NCBI GenBank assembly: GCA_023382265.1
Contig: JAMCPX010000054.1
Span: 1-64,000, forward strand
Length of the DNA stretch: 64,000 nt
Direction: 5' to 3'
Source of the DNA: Deltaproteobacteria bacterium
Lineage (GTDB): Bacteria > JAMCPX01
Positions within the stretch are counted from its first letter, which is position 1. Every line of letters starts with the position of its first letter. The translations under genes and the position numbers were made by a program. Below, one piece after another: positions 45,956 through 54,324 of the stretch. The notes below the pieces were generated by a model. The model saw only the letters and a program-made list of their open reading frames with translations. It did not search any database and was not told the origin of the DNA.

Positions 45956-46851
45956 TCAATCGTATCTCCGGCTCTGAATTTTCTCCAGTATCGGATAAGC
46001 CCCGGTGCGTTCATATATGCCGGGTCCGCGAGTTCATAGAGTTCAAAAAGCCCATTGTCTGTGCTTGTTTTCTGTATCAAATCTTTAAAATGCACCTCAA
46101 ATTCTTTTACGATTACATCATCCCTCTTGCCCTTTTTTAACCCGTCTCCGATCCAGACTGTCCATTGCAGCAGCATTTCTTCAAGCCTTCGAAGGTGCTC
46201 ATCAACATTTTTGAATATCCCGAAGTGAGTAAGGTAGAGTGCTGACGGGGCTATCCGGCGCATCTTTTTAATAGAGTCCTGCCAGACTTCTACATTTATA
46301 TCGGGCGGAGGTGTGGGTGCAAAAACAGGCCCATCCTTTATACGTATACCTCCTGCATCGCCTGTGAACATCATACCGTTTACAAGGTAAACATTGTGAT
46401 GAGATGCATGACCCGGTGTTGAAAATGCCTGTATCTTTACACCTCCTATGTTAATGCTCTCTCCGTCTTCGGTAGGGTGAATGCGATCTGGAGGTATTGG
46501 TTTAATCTGTCCCCATAACCTGTCCATATCGTCTTTGTAGATTTGTTTTGCGGATGCAAACAGTTTTGAGGGATCTGCCATGTGCCGTGCACCGTTGGCA
46601 TGCACATATACTGTTGCGCCTTGGTCAGCGAAATGCCATGCTGCACCGGCATGATCAAGGTGTATATGGCTGACAAAAACCACCTTTATGTCTCTAACAG
46701 AATATCCCAATGTTTTAAGCGATTCTACAAGGTTTTGATAGGTAGAGTCTGGTCCTGTCTCGATCAATACCGGACCCTCGCCTGTCTCTATCAAAAAGCT
46801 TGCTATTGAATTCGGCTTAAAAAAGTTAAGATCGATAATGTGTATGTTAAT
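45952..46851 (-). CDS. MBL-fold metallo-hydrolase, probable AUU start
   Basis: The metallo-beta-lactamase fold protein has the metal motif SHIHLDHAG, then TPGHASHH and FTGDAGG. A TTG at 46794 would start the protein in mid-strand. The same frame stays open to the rlmN stop and encodes IHIIDLNFFKPNSIASFLIE, the normal family N-terminus, with no ATG, GTG or TTG. An AUU codon (46851-46849) sits right after the rlmN TAA, 8 nt from GGAG within the rlmN end, giving about 299 residues. Substrate unknown; first gene of the trehalose-linked operon. Confidence 0.75.
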   Translation of the reverse strand: MNIHIIDLNFFKPNSIASFLIETGEGPVLIETGPDSTYQNLVESLKTLGYSVRDIKVVFVSHIHLDHAGAAWHFADQGATVYVHANGARHMADPSKLFASAKQIYKDDMDRLWGQIKPIPPDRIHPTEDGESINIGGVKIQAFSTPGHASHHNVYLVNGMMFTGDAGGIRIKDGPVFAPTPPPDINVEVWQDSIKKMRRIAPSALYLTHFGIFKNVDEHLRRLEEMLLQWTVWIGDGLKKGKRDDVIVKEFEVHFKDLIQKTSTDNGLFELYELADPAYMNAPGLIRYWRKFRAGDTIE

Positions 46852-47892
46852 TTAGCTGTCTCCTTCAAAGTTTTTGATACCTCCAAGCTGTCCGCACGCA
46901 GCCTCTATCTCTTCACCATGCGTTGTTCTTACCATGCATGCAATATTGTGGTTTAAAAGGTATTCCTGAAATGCATGTACATGCTCTTCATCAGGCCTTT
47001 CATAATCAACGCCCCAATGTACGTTAAATGGAATCAGATTGACCTTGAATGGAAAGTTCTTGATAAGCTTTGCAAGCTGGATAGCATGGGCTATGCCGTC
47101 GTTAATGTTTTTGATCATTACGTACTCAAATGTAATCCAGCCTTTCCTTTTCTTATGGTAATCTTTTAAAGCGTCTATCAAATAGATCAATGGGTATGTA
47201 GTGTTTATAGGCATTAGAGCCGTTCTTGTATCGTCGTAAAAAGCATTCAGGGATACAGCAAGATGTGCCTTTGATTCTTCAATAAATCTCTTTATCTGAG
47301 GAACAAGCCCTGCCGTCGATACCGTGATCCTCCTGTGTGAATATTGATAACCGTATTCCGATGTCAGTACGTCAATCGCCTTCAGGGTATTGTCATAATT
47401 GGCAAATGGTTCTCCCATTCCCATGAATACAATATGGGATATGGATGTGCCAGGGTTTTCAGCCTGAACAACCGCGAGCTGGTCCGTAATCTCTGAGGTG
47501 CTTAGCTGTCTTTTAAACCCTTTTATGCCTGTAAGGCAAAACTTGCATCCAAGCGCACATCCAACCTGTGTTGAGACACACAGAGTATGCCATCTGCCCA
47601 TTGGTATAAGCACGGACTCTATTGTATAGCCGTCGTTAAGACTGAACTGATACTTTGTTGTATTGTCCCGGCTGACTTTTTTGTCAAGTGTCCGTAGGGA
47701 AGCGATTTCAAACTGCTCTGAAAGCGAACGCCTTGAATGCCTGGATATATTCGTCATCTGTTCAAAATCAGAGACATGCTTTTTGTAAAGCCATACAAAA
47801 ATCTGTTTTGCACTGTACGCGGGCATACCGAGCTTTTTAAGTGCCAGTTCAAGCTCTTTTATTGAGAGATTTTTTATATCCGTTTTTGCCAT
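46852..47892 (-). CDS. rlmN: Dual-specificity RNA methyltransferase RlmN
   Basis: The 346-residue radical-SAM enzyme methylates C2 of A2503 in 23S rRNA and A37 in some tRNAs. The 4Fe-4S cysteines are C112, C116 and C119 (CALGCKFC). The catalytic methyl-carrier Cys is in EAACGQLGG near the C-terminus. The motif GMGEPFANYDN is present. Its stop directly abuts the candidate AUU start of the MBL gene, so the two may be co-translated. Confidence 0.95.
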   Translation of the reverse strand: MAKTDIKNLSIKELELALKKLGMPAYSAKQIFVWLYKKHVSDFEQMTNISRHSRRSLSEQFEIASLRTLDKKVSRDNTTKYQFSLNDGYTIESVLIPMGRWHTLCVSTQVGCALGCKFCLTGIKGFKRQLSTSEITDQLAVVQAENPGTSISHIVFMGMGEPFANYDNTLKAIDVLTSEYGYQYSHRRITVSTAGLVPQIKRFIEESKAHLAVSLNAFYDDTRTALMPINTTYPLIYLIDALKDYHKKRKGWITFEYVMIKNINDGIAHAIQLAKLIKNFPFKVNLIPFNVHWGVDYERPDEEHVHAFQEYLLNHNIACMVRTTHGEEIEAACGQLGGIKNFEGDS

Positions 47893-48118
47893 GGTTATAA
47901 TATGAGTATTGTTATGCTATGCCTTGACTTCTTGTCATATGGTCATATTTACAATTCCATATATTTTTTGTTATTTTACCATTTTTAATATGGATTGTGA
48001 AGCTTTTTCAGAATTCAGATATGCAGCCTCCGGTAATGGCGGGCAGGGAGTATCGGTTTTATATGTTTTTTTAAAATAACATGTGGCAGCAAGCCCGGGA
48101 ACTTAAAAAATACAACTG

Positions 48119-48148
48119 TTGACTTCATTTCTTAAAATGATTTATATT
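48119..48148 (+). promoter_or_regulatory. Promoter candidate ahead of the DUF4845-like gene
   Basis: TTGACT (48119-48124) is followed after about 18 bp by TATATT (48143-48148). The predicted transcript would begin at or just before the ATG at 48158, giving a leaderless or nearly leaderless mRNA. This is also why the in-frame TTG at 48119 is not used as a start. Confidence 0.5.
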
Positions 48149-48157
48149 ATAGCGGTT

Positions 48158-48529
48158 ATGAAAACAACATTCAATGATGCAGAGAGCGGAAATTCAAAAT
48201 TTACCATATTGGTTTCTTTGCTTATTATTGGATTTATAATTTATATAATTATAAAGATTGCGCCTGTTTATCTCGTAAACTTTGAGCTGGAAAATATGTT
48301 TCAGGTGAATGCAGATAGGATTCAGACTACACCCATTAATATGATAAAACAGGACATTGCAGAACAATTGGCATCAATGCATGCACCGATCACATTGAAT
48401 GATGTCAGTATATTGCAGAATGCTACAAATGACATAACCATATCGGCAAGTTATTCGGCGGAAGTTAAATTACTTGACTACTATAAAATAAAGTTTCATT
48501 TTAATCCAAAAGCAGAAACAGGCGGATAA
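48158..48529 (+). CDS. DUF4845-like small membrane-anchored protein
   Basis: The 123-residue protein has one N-terminal membrane helix (about 14-36, FTILVSLLIIGFIIYIIIKI), then KIAPVYLVNFELENMF and a small C-terminal domain ending YSAEVKLLDYYKIKFHF. This matches the DUF4845 layout (single helix plus periplasmic domain). Function is unknown. It lies upstream of the pyr leader on the same strand, with structured RNA between. Confidence 0.6.
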   Translation: MKTTFNDAESGNSKFTILVSLLIIGFIIYIIIKIAPVYLVNFELENMFQVNADRIQTTPINMIKQDIAEQLASMHAPITLNDVSILQNATNDITISASYSAEVKLLDYYKIKFHFNPKAETGG

Positions 48530-48538
48530 GCAGTAAAC

Positions 48539-48637
48539 CCAGTTAGAAAGGATGTGGCTTTAAACCGCGCCCTTTTTATAAGGACTTTAAAATTTATCGT
48601 ATTATATCCGCCATAAATGGCGGAGCTTTCTAACTGG
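48539..48637 (+). other. Long-range inverted repeat in the pyr leader region
   Basis: CCAGTTAGAAAG (48539-48550) is perfectly complementary to CTTTCTAACTGG (48626-48637). Between them lie TCCGCC-ATAAAT-GGCGGA (48607-48624, a perfect 6-bp hairpin) and a GGCTTTAAACCGCGCCCTTTTT stretch that could act as a terminator for the gene before. The whole can fold as a multi-branched RNA. Confidence 0.6.
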
Positions 48638-48652
48638 ATGAAAAATATCCTT

Positions 48653-48677
48653 TAAGTTGATCCTGAGAGGTTAACAA
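48653..48677 (+). promoter_or_regulatory. PyrR-binding RNA loop
   Basis: The RNA GATCCTGAGAGGTT (48659-48672) matches the PyrR-binding consensus ARUCCNGNGAGGYU at every constrained position but the first. Flanking GTTGAtCC and GGTTAAC form the expected bulged stem. It lies just upstream of the AAGGAG ribosome site of a leader ORF, so PyrR-UMP binding could block translation of that ORF. Confidence 0.75.
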
Positions 48678-48686
48678 GGAGCAAAT

Positions 48687-48752
48687 ATGATTGTAAAAAA
48701 AGATGAATTAAAGATAGCCTTCCTGAGCTCGGGAAGGCTATCTTTTTATTAA
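48687..48752 (+). CDS. Leader peptide ORF (21 codons) in the pyr attenuator
   Basis: AAGGAG (48676-48681) sits 5 nt before ATG 48687. The frame encodes MIVKKDELKIAF, LSSGRLSFY and ends at TAA 48750-48752, nine bases before the pyrR ATG. It runs through the whole terminator hairpin, so a translating ribosome would prevent terminator folding. The product itself is probably irrelevant. Confidence 0.6.
   Translation: MIVKKDELKIAFLSSGRLSFY
48712..48750 (+). terminator. Intrinsic terminator/attenuator upstream of pyrR
   Basis: AGATAGCCTTCC (48712-48723) and GGAAGGCTATCT (48732-48743) form a perfect 12-bp stem with an 8-nt loop. It is followed by TTTTATT. It lies 12 bp before the pyrR start and can only act as an attenuator of the pyr operon. 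Confidence 0.85.
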
Positions 48753-48761
48753 GAGGGGATT

Positions 48762-49304
48762 ATGAAAAATTTAGTAATGGATGTAAAAATGATAGAAAGG
48801 GCGTTGAAGCGTATTGCACATGAGATTATAGAATTGCATACATCGATTCCTATATGTTTTGTAGGTGTAAGGACAAACGGCGTATTTATCGCAAATAGGC
48901 TGGCAGCTTATGTTAAATCTTATGAATCCATTCCTGTAAAGCTTGGTACACTCGATATAACTCTTTATAGAGATGACATAGCAATGAAGGCCGGCAGGGC
49001 CATTTTGAAATCAACAGAGATAGATTTTCCTGTAGATAATGCATTTATAATACTTGTGGATGATGTGCTTTTTACAGGAAGAACAATAAGGGCAGCAATG
49101 GATGCGATTATTGATCTCGGAAGACCCAAGGTGATTCAACTTGCCATACTTGTTGATAGAGGACATAGAGAATTGCCTATAAGGGCCGATTATGCAGGTA
49201 AAAATGTTCCAACCTCTGTTGATGATGAGATAAAGGTAGAATTTAAAGAAGGCGAACATGATGAAGATGCAGTTTATTTGATAGAAAAGGGGGTTATTCA
49301 ATGA
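48762..49304 (+). CDS. pyrR: PyrR bifunctional pyrimidine regulator/uracil phosphoribosyltransferase
   Basis: The 180-residue protein has the PRPP-binding motif ILVDDVLFTGRTIRAA and the PyrR-specific IGVRTNG-like VGVRTNGVFIANRL and RGHRELPIRADYAGKNVPTS. It binds UMP and represses pyr expression by RNA binding, matching the leader elements immediately upstream. Its stop overlaps the pyrB start (ATGA). Confidence 0.95.
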   Translation: MKNLVMDVKMIERALKRIAHEIIELHTSIPICFVGVRTNGVFIANRLAAYVKSYESIPVKLGTLDITLYRDDIAMKAGRAILKSTEIDFPVDNAFIILVDDVLFTGRTIRAAMDAIIDLGRPKVIQLAILVDRGHRELPIRADYAGKNVPTSVDDEIKVEFKEGEHDEDAVYLIEKGVIQ

Positions 49305-50236
49305 ATGTCAAAAATGGTTTAATCGGGCTTAAGGACATTTCAAGAGAAGAGATCGAAAATATTGTAGACACTGCCTTTTCAATGAAGGAAATATCGTTTA
49401 GGAACATAAAAAAAGTGCCGACGTTAAGAGGGAAAACGATAATAAACCTTTTTTTCGAATCAAGCACAAGGACAAAAACCTCCTTTGAAATAGCAGCCAA
49501 AAGGCTGTCAGCGGATGTGATAAACTTTTCCTCCTCATCAAGCAGTGTTTCAAAAGGTGAAACAACAATTGATACCGCAAAAAACATAGAATCAATGAAC
49601 CCAGATGTGTTTATTGTAAGGCATTATTCATCGGGCGTTATGGAACTGCTTCAAAGACATCTCAAAACGCCCATTATCAGTGCAGGTGATGGAACGAATG
49701 AACATCCTACGCAGGGGCTTCTCGACATAATGACAATCATTGAAGAGAAGAAAAAGATTGATGGTTTAAAGATTGTTATTGCCGGGGATATTTATCATTC
49801 AAGAGTAGCACGGTCTGATTTATACGGAATGAGCAAACTCGGTGCATCCGTATGGTTTTTTGCACCGCCGACACTCATAAGCGATGATTTTAACAGTCTC
49901 GGTGCAAAGGTTACTTACAGTCCGCAAGATGCATTTACCGATGCGGACGTAGTTATTATGTTAAGGATACAGCTTGAACGGCAGGGATCCGGGCTTTTTC
50001 CCACAACCAGAGAGTATTCAAGGTTTTTTGGTTTGAGCGAACAAAAACTGAGCCTTGCAAAACCTGATGTGATTGTTATGCATCCGGGACCAATAAATAG
50101 AGGGATTGAGTTGCCGAGCGGTATTGCAGATGGTATTAATTCACGGATATTAAAGCAGGTTGAGAACGGAGTAGCAGTGAGGATGGCTGTTATATATAAA
50201 GCTGCAGGAGGTGCAGATGAACATACTGATAATTAA
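49301..50236 (+). CDS. pyrB: Aspartate carbamoyltransferase catalytic chain
   Basis: The 311-residue enzyme has the carbamoyl-phosphate motif FFESSTRTKTSFE, HPTQ near 131 and the C-terminal HPGPINRGIE. It condenses aspartate with carbamoyl phosphate. No pyrI regulatory chain is nearby, so it is the unregulated catalytic type, consistent with PyrR control. It overlaps pyrC by about 26 bp. Confidence 0.95.
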   Translation: MNVKNGLIGLKDISREEIENIVDTAFSMKEISFRNIKKVPTLRGKTIINLFFESSTRTKTSFEIAAKRLSADVINFSSSSSSVSKGETTIDTAKNIESMNPDVFIVRHYSSGVMELLQRHLKTPIISAGDGTNEHPTQGLLDIMTIIEEKKKIDGLKIVIAGDIYHSRVARSDLYGMSKLGASVWFFAPPTLISDDFNSLGAKVTYSPQDAFTDADVVIMLRIQLERQGSGLFPTTREYSRFFGLSEQKLSLAKPDVIVMHPGPINRGIELPSGIADGINSRILKQVENGVAVRMAVIYKAAGGADEHTDN

Positions 50237-51539
50237 CGGGTTGGTTATAGACCCATCACAGGGACTGGAAAGGCAGTCGCATTTATTAATACACGAAAAA
50301 AATATTGCAGGTATTATTGAACCGTCGGCATTTACATTAAAAGGGGACAGGGCTGTTGTTAAAGGATATGAAGGTGAGGAGTTTACGATCATAGATGCAA
50401 ACGGTAAATGGGTTGTTCCCGGGCTTATTGATATGCATGCACACCTCAGGGATCCTGGATACGAATACAAGGAGGATATTATTACAGGGACAAAGGCGGG
50501 TGCGTCATCAGGGTTTACATCTATATGTGTCATGCCGAACACTAAACCTGTAAATGACAATAAATCGGTAACAATGTATATGATCTCAAAAGCAAAAGAG
50601 TACGGCTATACAAATGTATTCCCAATATGTGCCGTATCAAAAGGTAGTGAGGGAAAGGAGCTTGCAGAGATATACGATCTTGTTGAGGCAGGCGCGGTTG
50701 CGATCTCGGATGACGGTAAGCCCGTTGCTTCCGCTTCACTTATGAGAAAGGCGCTTCTGTATGTTAAGCCGCTCGGTGTCTCCGTTATAGATCATGCAGA
50801 GGAATTATCCTTGAGTGAAGCAGGCTATATGAATGAAGGTGTTGAAGCGGTCAAACTTGGATTAAAAGGCGTACCGTCAAGTGCTGAAAGCACTATGGTA
50901 GCAAGAGATATATTACTTGCGGACGAGACAGGATCGAGACTTCACGTAGCACACGTAAGCGCCTCGCGCTCGGTTGAACTCATAAGATGGGCAAAAAAAA
51001 TGTACATACCCGTAACATGCGAAGCAACTCCTCATCATTTTATGCTTAACGAATCTGCCGTTAGTGGATATGATACCAATGCAAAGGTAAACCCGCCTTT
51101 AAGATCAGAAAAGGACAGGCAGGTAATATTAGAAGCAATTTCTGATGGGACAATCGATTGTATTGCGAGCGATCATGCACCGCACAGCCATGGTGAGAAA
51201 GAGATAGAATTTGATAAATCTTTAAATGGTATATCTGGTATAGAAACGGTTGTTGGATTGTCGCTAAAGCTTTTTCATGAAGGAATTATAGATAAAAAAA
51301 GATTCGTTCAGCTTTTATCAATAAATCCTGCAAGGATCATGAAGCTTAAAAACAAAGGAACACTTGTAAGAGGTGCTGATGCGGATGTTACTATTATAGA
51401 TCCTGAGATTAAATGGGTTGTAGATAGGAATAGATTTATATCAAAAGGCAAGAATACGCCTTTTCACGGCATGAAATTAAGAGGCAGGGCTTTTATGACA
51501 ATAGTAGGAGGTAAAATCAGTGGCAATATTAGTGCTTGA
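50211..51539 (+). CDS. pyrC: Dihydroorotase (class I)
   Basis: The 442-residue amidohydrolase has metal motif DMHAHLRDPGYEYKE, the middle His motifs AEELS and VAHVSASRSVELI, and SDHAPH near 318. It cyclises carbamoyl aspartate to dihydroorotate. Two start codons are possible (50211 MQMNIL or 50217 MNILII). It overlaps pyrB and carA, showing tight coupling in the operon. Confidence 0.94.
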   Translation: MQMNILIINGLVIDPSQGLERQSHLLIHEKNIAGIIEPSAFTLKGDRAVVKGYEGEEFTIIDANGKWVVPGLIDMHAHLRDPGYEYKEDIITGTKAGASSGFTSICVMPNTKPVNDNKSVTMYMISKAKEYGYTNVFPICAVSKGSEGKELAEIYDLVEAGAVAISDDGKPVASASLMRKALLYVKPLGVSVIDHAEELSLSEAGYMNEGVEAVKLGLKGVPSSAESTMVARDILLADETGSRLHVAHVSASRSVELIRWAKKMYIPVTCEATPHHFMLNESAVSGYDTNAKVNPPLRSEKDRQVILEAISDGTIDCIASDHAPHSHGEKEIEFDKSLNGISGIETVVGLSLKLFHEGIIDKKRFVQLLSINPARIMKLKNKGTLVRGADADVTIIDPEIKWVVDRNRFISKGKNTPFHGMKLRGRAFMTIVGGKISGNISA

Positions 51540-52641
51540 AGACGGCTCCGTGTTCAGGGGTACATCATTTGGATACAGAGGGAAAACAACCGGTGAGGTC
51601 GTTTTTAATACCTCAATGACAGGATATCAGGAAGAACTGTCAGACCCTTCTTATTATGGACAGATACTTACTGCCACCTATACACAGATCGGGAATGTGG
51701 GTACAAATATACAAGATTATGAATCTGATAAAACGTACGTAGGAGGTTTAATTGTAAAAGAGTATATTGATTACCCCTCAAATTTCAGGTCAAATGAAAC
51801 CCTTGATAGCTTTATGGTAAGGCACCATATAATCGGGATGGGCGGCATCGATACTAGGATGCTGACAAGAATGATTAGAACAAAGGGTGCAATGATGGGT
51901 ATACTTTCATCGTTCGATGAATCAGAGGAACAACTCAAAAATGAGCTAAAACTTTCACCACCACTTGTAGGGAGGGATATTGTAACAGAGATTACAACAC
52001 AAAAGCCTTATGATTTTAACGAATCATTATGGACAATTGAGCATGGTTATAAAAAGATTGGTAACAGCTTTGCTCCGGCTGTTGCGGTGTATGATTTCGG
52101 CATAAAAAAGAATATACTAAGATCATTAGTATCTGCGGGATTAAGACCAAGGGTTTTTCCATGCACTACGCCTGTACAAGAACTGCTAAAAGATGAATAT
52201 AAAGGGGTTGTGCTTTCAAATGGGCCCGGTGATCCATCTGCGCTTTCATATGTTATTGAGAATACAAAAGAGATTATAAAGAGTAATAAGCCTATACTTG
52301 GAATATGTCTTGGGCATCAATTACTCGGACTTGCACTTGGCGGAGAGGTCGTAAAATTAAAGTTCGGGCATCATGGAGCTAATCAGTCCGTTATCAATAT
52401 GAAAACCCGTGGCATAGAGATCACAGTACAAAATCACGGTTTCGCCGTAAAACCAGAATCAATTCAGAGTAAGGTAAATATAACCCATATTAATTTGAAC
52501 GACGGCACACTCGAAGGGTTCGTACATAAAGATAAACCGATACTCTCAATGCAGCATCACCCGGAGGCTTCGCCGGGCCCCACGGAGAGCGGTTATATCT
52601 TTGAAGAGTTTGCAAAACTTATTCATGAAAGAAATTTATAA
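51520..52641 (+). CDS. carA: Carbamoyl-phosphate synthase small (glutaminase) chain
   Basis: The 373-residue protein starts with GTG (MAILVLEDGSVFRG). It carries the CarA N-domain (GEVVFNTSMTGYQE, YTQIGNVG) and a class-I glutaminase domain with nucleophile Cys in LGICLGHQLLG and catalytic His in QHHPEASPGP. It supplies ammonia from glutamine to CarB, which is encoded two genes downstream. Confidence 0.95.
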   Translation: MAILVLEDGSVFRGTSFGYRGKTTGEVVFNTSMTGYQEELSDPSYYGQILTATYTQIGNVGTNIQDYESDKTYVGGLIVKEYIDYPSNFRSNETLDSFMVRHHIIGMGGIDTRMLTRMIRTKGAMMGILSSFDESEEQLKNELKLSPPLVGRDIVTEITTQKPYDFNESLWTIEHGYKKIGNSFAPAVAVYDFGIKKNILRSLVSAGLRPRVFPCTTPVQELLKDEYKGVVLSNGPGDPSALSYVIENTKEIIKSNKPILGICLGHQLLGLALGGEVVKLKFGHHGANQSVINMKTRGIEITVQNHGFAVKPESIQSKVNITHINLNDGTLEGFVHKDKPILSMQHHPEASPGPTESGYIFEEFAKLIHERNL

Positions 52642-53269
52642 AAATATAGAAAATGGGCTTACAAGCCTTTATGAATATTCATTGGAAAGGTTCGGTGATG
52701 AGATGGATACCGCACGTAAGGAGTTTAATACTATAATGCATATCCCTCCGTATGATGATTTAGAGAATCAGCAAAGGCTTATGATATTTATACACTGGTT
52801 TATAATGGACAGGCTCGCCAAAAGTGCGAATACGCCTGCATGGGTATTTTATTCTGAAAGGTGCTTAAGTTTTTCTTATGAAGAAGAAGCCCTCTATAGG
52901 GGACTTGCAAACTCATACACTGGGATTTATAGGATTATCAAAAAACACAATCATTATGCGGCCATCGATGTCGGAACTGGTGAGCGGTTTAAATTTATAC
53001 TGGATGATGACATTAATATACCCGTTAATAATGAAATACTTAGTATAAGATTTTTGCATATCAATGCCAACACAGCACTGCTTGCAACATACTGTACCCA
53101 TTCATACGGCGCAGCATCCATTATAAAAAATGAGCTAAAAACTGTTAATTATTTTGATAAGAGGTTGTTTTCTAAAAGGATGCTTGAATTATGCTTATTA
53201 AGCATGAAGAGTAAAAAATATAACTGGATAAAGCCTGTTTTGATTTATAACAATATGGCAAAAATATGA
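52625..53269 (+). CDS. Unknown protein in the pyr operon
   Basis: The protein of about 214 residues starts at ATG 52625 inside the 3-prime end of carA. It is soluble and mixed alpha/beta with no signal peptide. Visible features are EFNTIMHIPPYDDLENQQRL, IHWFIMDRLAKS, CLSFSYEEEALYRGL and AAIDVGTGERFKFILDDD. I do not recognise the family. It overlaps carA and the next gene (start 53266), so it is co-expressed with pyrimidine genes; whether it is functionally related is not shown. Confidence 0.6.
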   Translation: MKEIYKNIENGLTSLYEYSLERFGDEMDTARKEFNTIMHIPPYDDLENQQRLMIFIHWFIMDRLAKSANTPAWVFYSERCLSFSYEEEALYRGLANSYTGIYRIIKKHNHYAAIDVGTGERFKFILDDDINIPVNNEILSIRFLHINANTALLATYCTHSYGAASIIKNELKTVNYFDKRLFSKRMLELCLLSMKSKKYNWIKPVLIYNNMAKI

Positions 53270-54189
53270 ATACTATCGGGTTATACCCGTCATATCTTAA
53301 TCTTATGGAAAATGGTGAATTTGAAAAAAGGATCCACGAGTCTAAGGCATACCTTTCTCTCTGCAGGGTATGTCCAAGGAATTGTATGACCAACAGATTG
53401 GATAATAAAATGGGCGTATGCCTTTTGGGAAGGGATGTTCGCATCTCAAGTTATAATGTACACAACGGAGAGGAACCGCCGATATCAGGGATAAACGGCT
53501 CCGGTGCGATCTTTTTTTCCGGATGCATCCTGAGATGCAAGTTCTGTCAGAACTATCCCATCAGTCAAAAAAATAATGGCGTTAATTATACAATAGAAGA
53601 TCTGGCAGATATGATGCTTGAGCTTCAGGCACAAGGCGTTCACAATGTAAACCTTATAACACCTACGCATTTTATACCGCATATTATAGAGGCTATTTAC
53701 AGAGCGGCATTAAAAGGACTAAGGATACCGATTGTTTATAATACAGGCGGATACGAATCAGTCGGTATGCTGAAACTGCTGGATGGAATTATCGATATCT
53801 ACCTGCCCGATATAAAGTATTCAGATGATCGTTATGCTTTTAAATATTCATCTGTAAAAGATTATGTAGAGGTGAATAGACAGGCAATTGCTGAAATGTA
53901 TAGGCAGGTCGGAGGGCTTATTCTTGATAGCAATGATATTGCAATACATGGCTTGATTGTAAGACATCTTGTTTTACCTTATGGTATTGCAGGTACCTGT
54001 GAATCTATGGCATTTATAGCAGGACGGATATCGGAAAATACCTATATAAGTCTTATGAATCAATATTTCCCTGCAAACAGGGCTTATGAGTATAAAGAGC
54101 TTTCAAGAAAGATTACGCGCGAAGAATATATCCATGCGGTTCAATGCCTTGAGAAAAACGGATTGGAAAACGGATGGATACAGGAATGA
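53266..54189 (+). CDS. Radical-SAM PflA-like protein (COG1313 type)
   Basis: The 307-residue protein has an N-terminal Cys cluster (C33, C36, C40, C52, CRVCPRNC) and a radical-SAM motif C87-x3-C91-x2-C94 (GCILRCKFCQNYPIS). Later motifs are HNVNLITPTHF, YNTGGYES and YLPDIKYS. These define the PflA-like COG1313 family, activase-type proteins of unknown target. It overlaps the unknown gene before it (4 bp) and precedes carB by 135 bp. Confidence 0.82.
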   Translation: MNTIGLYPSYLNLMENGEFEKRIHESKAYLSLCRVCPRNCMTNRLDNKMGVCLLGRDVRISSYNVHNGEEPPISGINGSGAIFFSGCILRCKFCQNYPISQKNNGVNYTIEDLADMMLELQAQGVHNVNLITPTHFIPHIIEAIYRAALKGLRIPIVYNTGGYESVGMLKLLDGIIDIYLPDIKYSDDRYAFKYSSVKDYVEVNRQAIAEMYRQVGGLILDSNDIAIHGLIVRHLVLPYGIAGTCESMAFIAGRISENTYISLMNQYFPANRAYEYKELSRKITREEYIHAVQCLEKNGLENGWIQE

Positions 54190-54324
54190 ATTGTATAGTA
54201 AAAATTAAGCAAATTCTTTATTACATAAAAAGAAGAAGTTAACCAATTATAGAGCATTAACAGATGTTAAACATGAATTGTTTGCTATTTTTGATATAAG
54301 AAAAAGATATGAAATGGAGGATTA

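Noticed and set aside
48119-48157. TTG start for the DUF4845-like protein
   Set aside because: The TTG is the first part of a -35 element with a matching -10; ATG 48158 fits the protein better.
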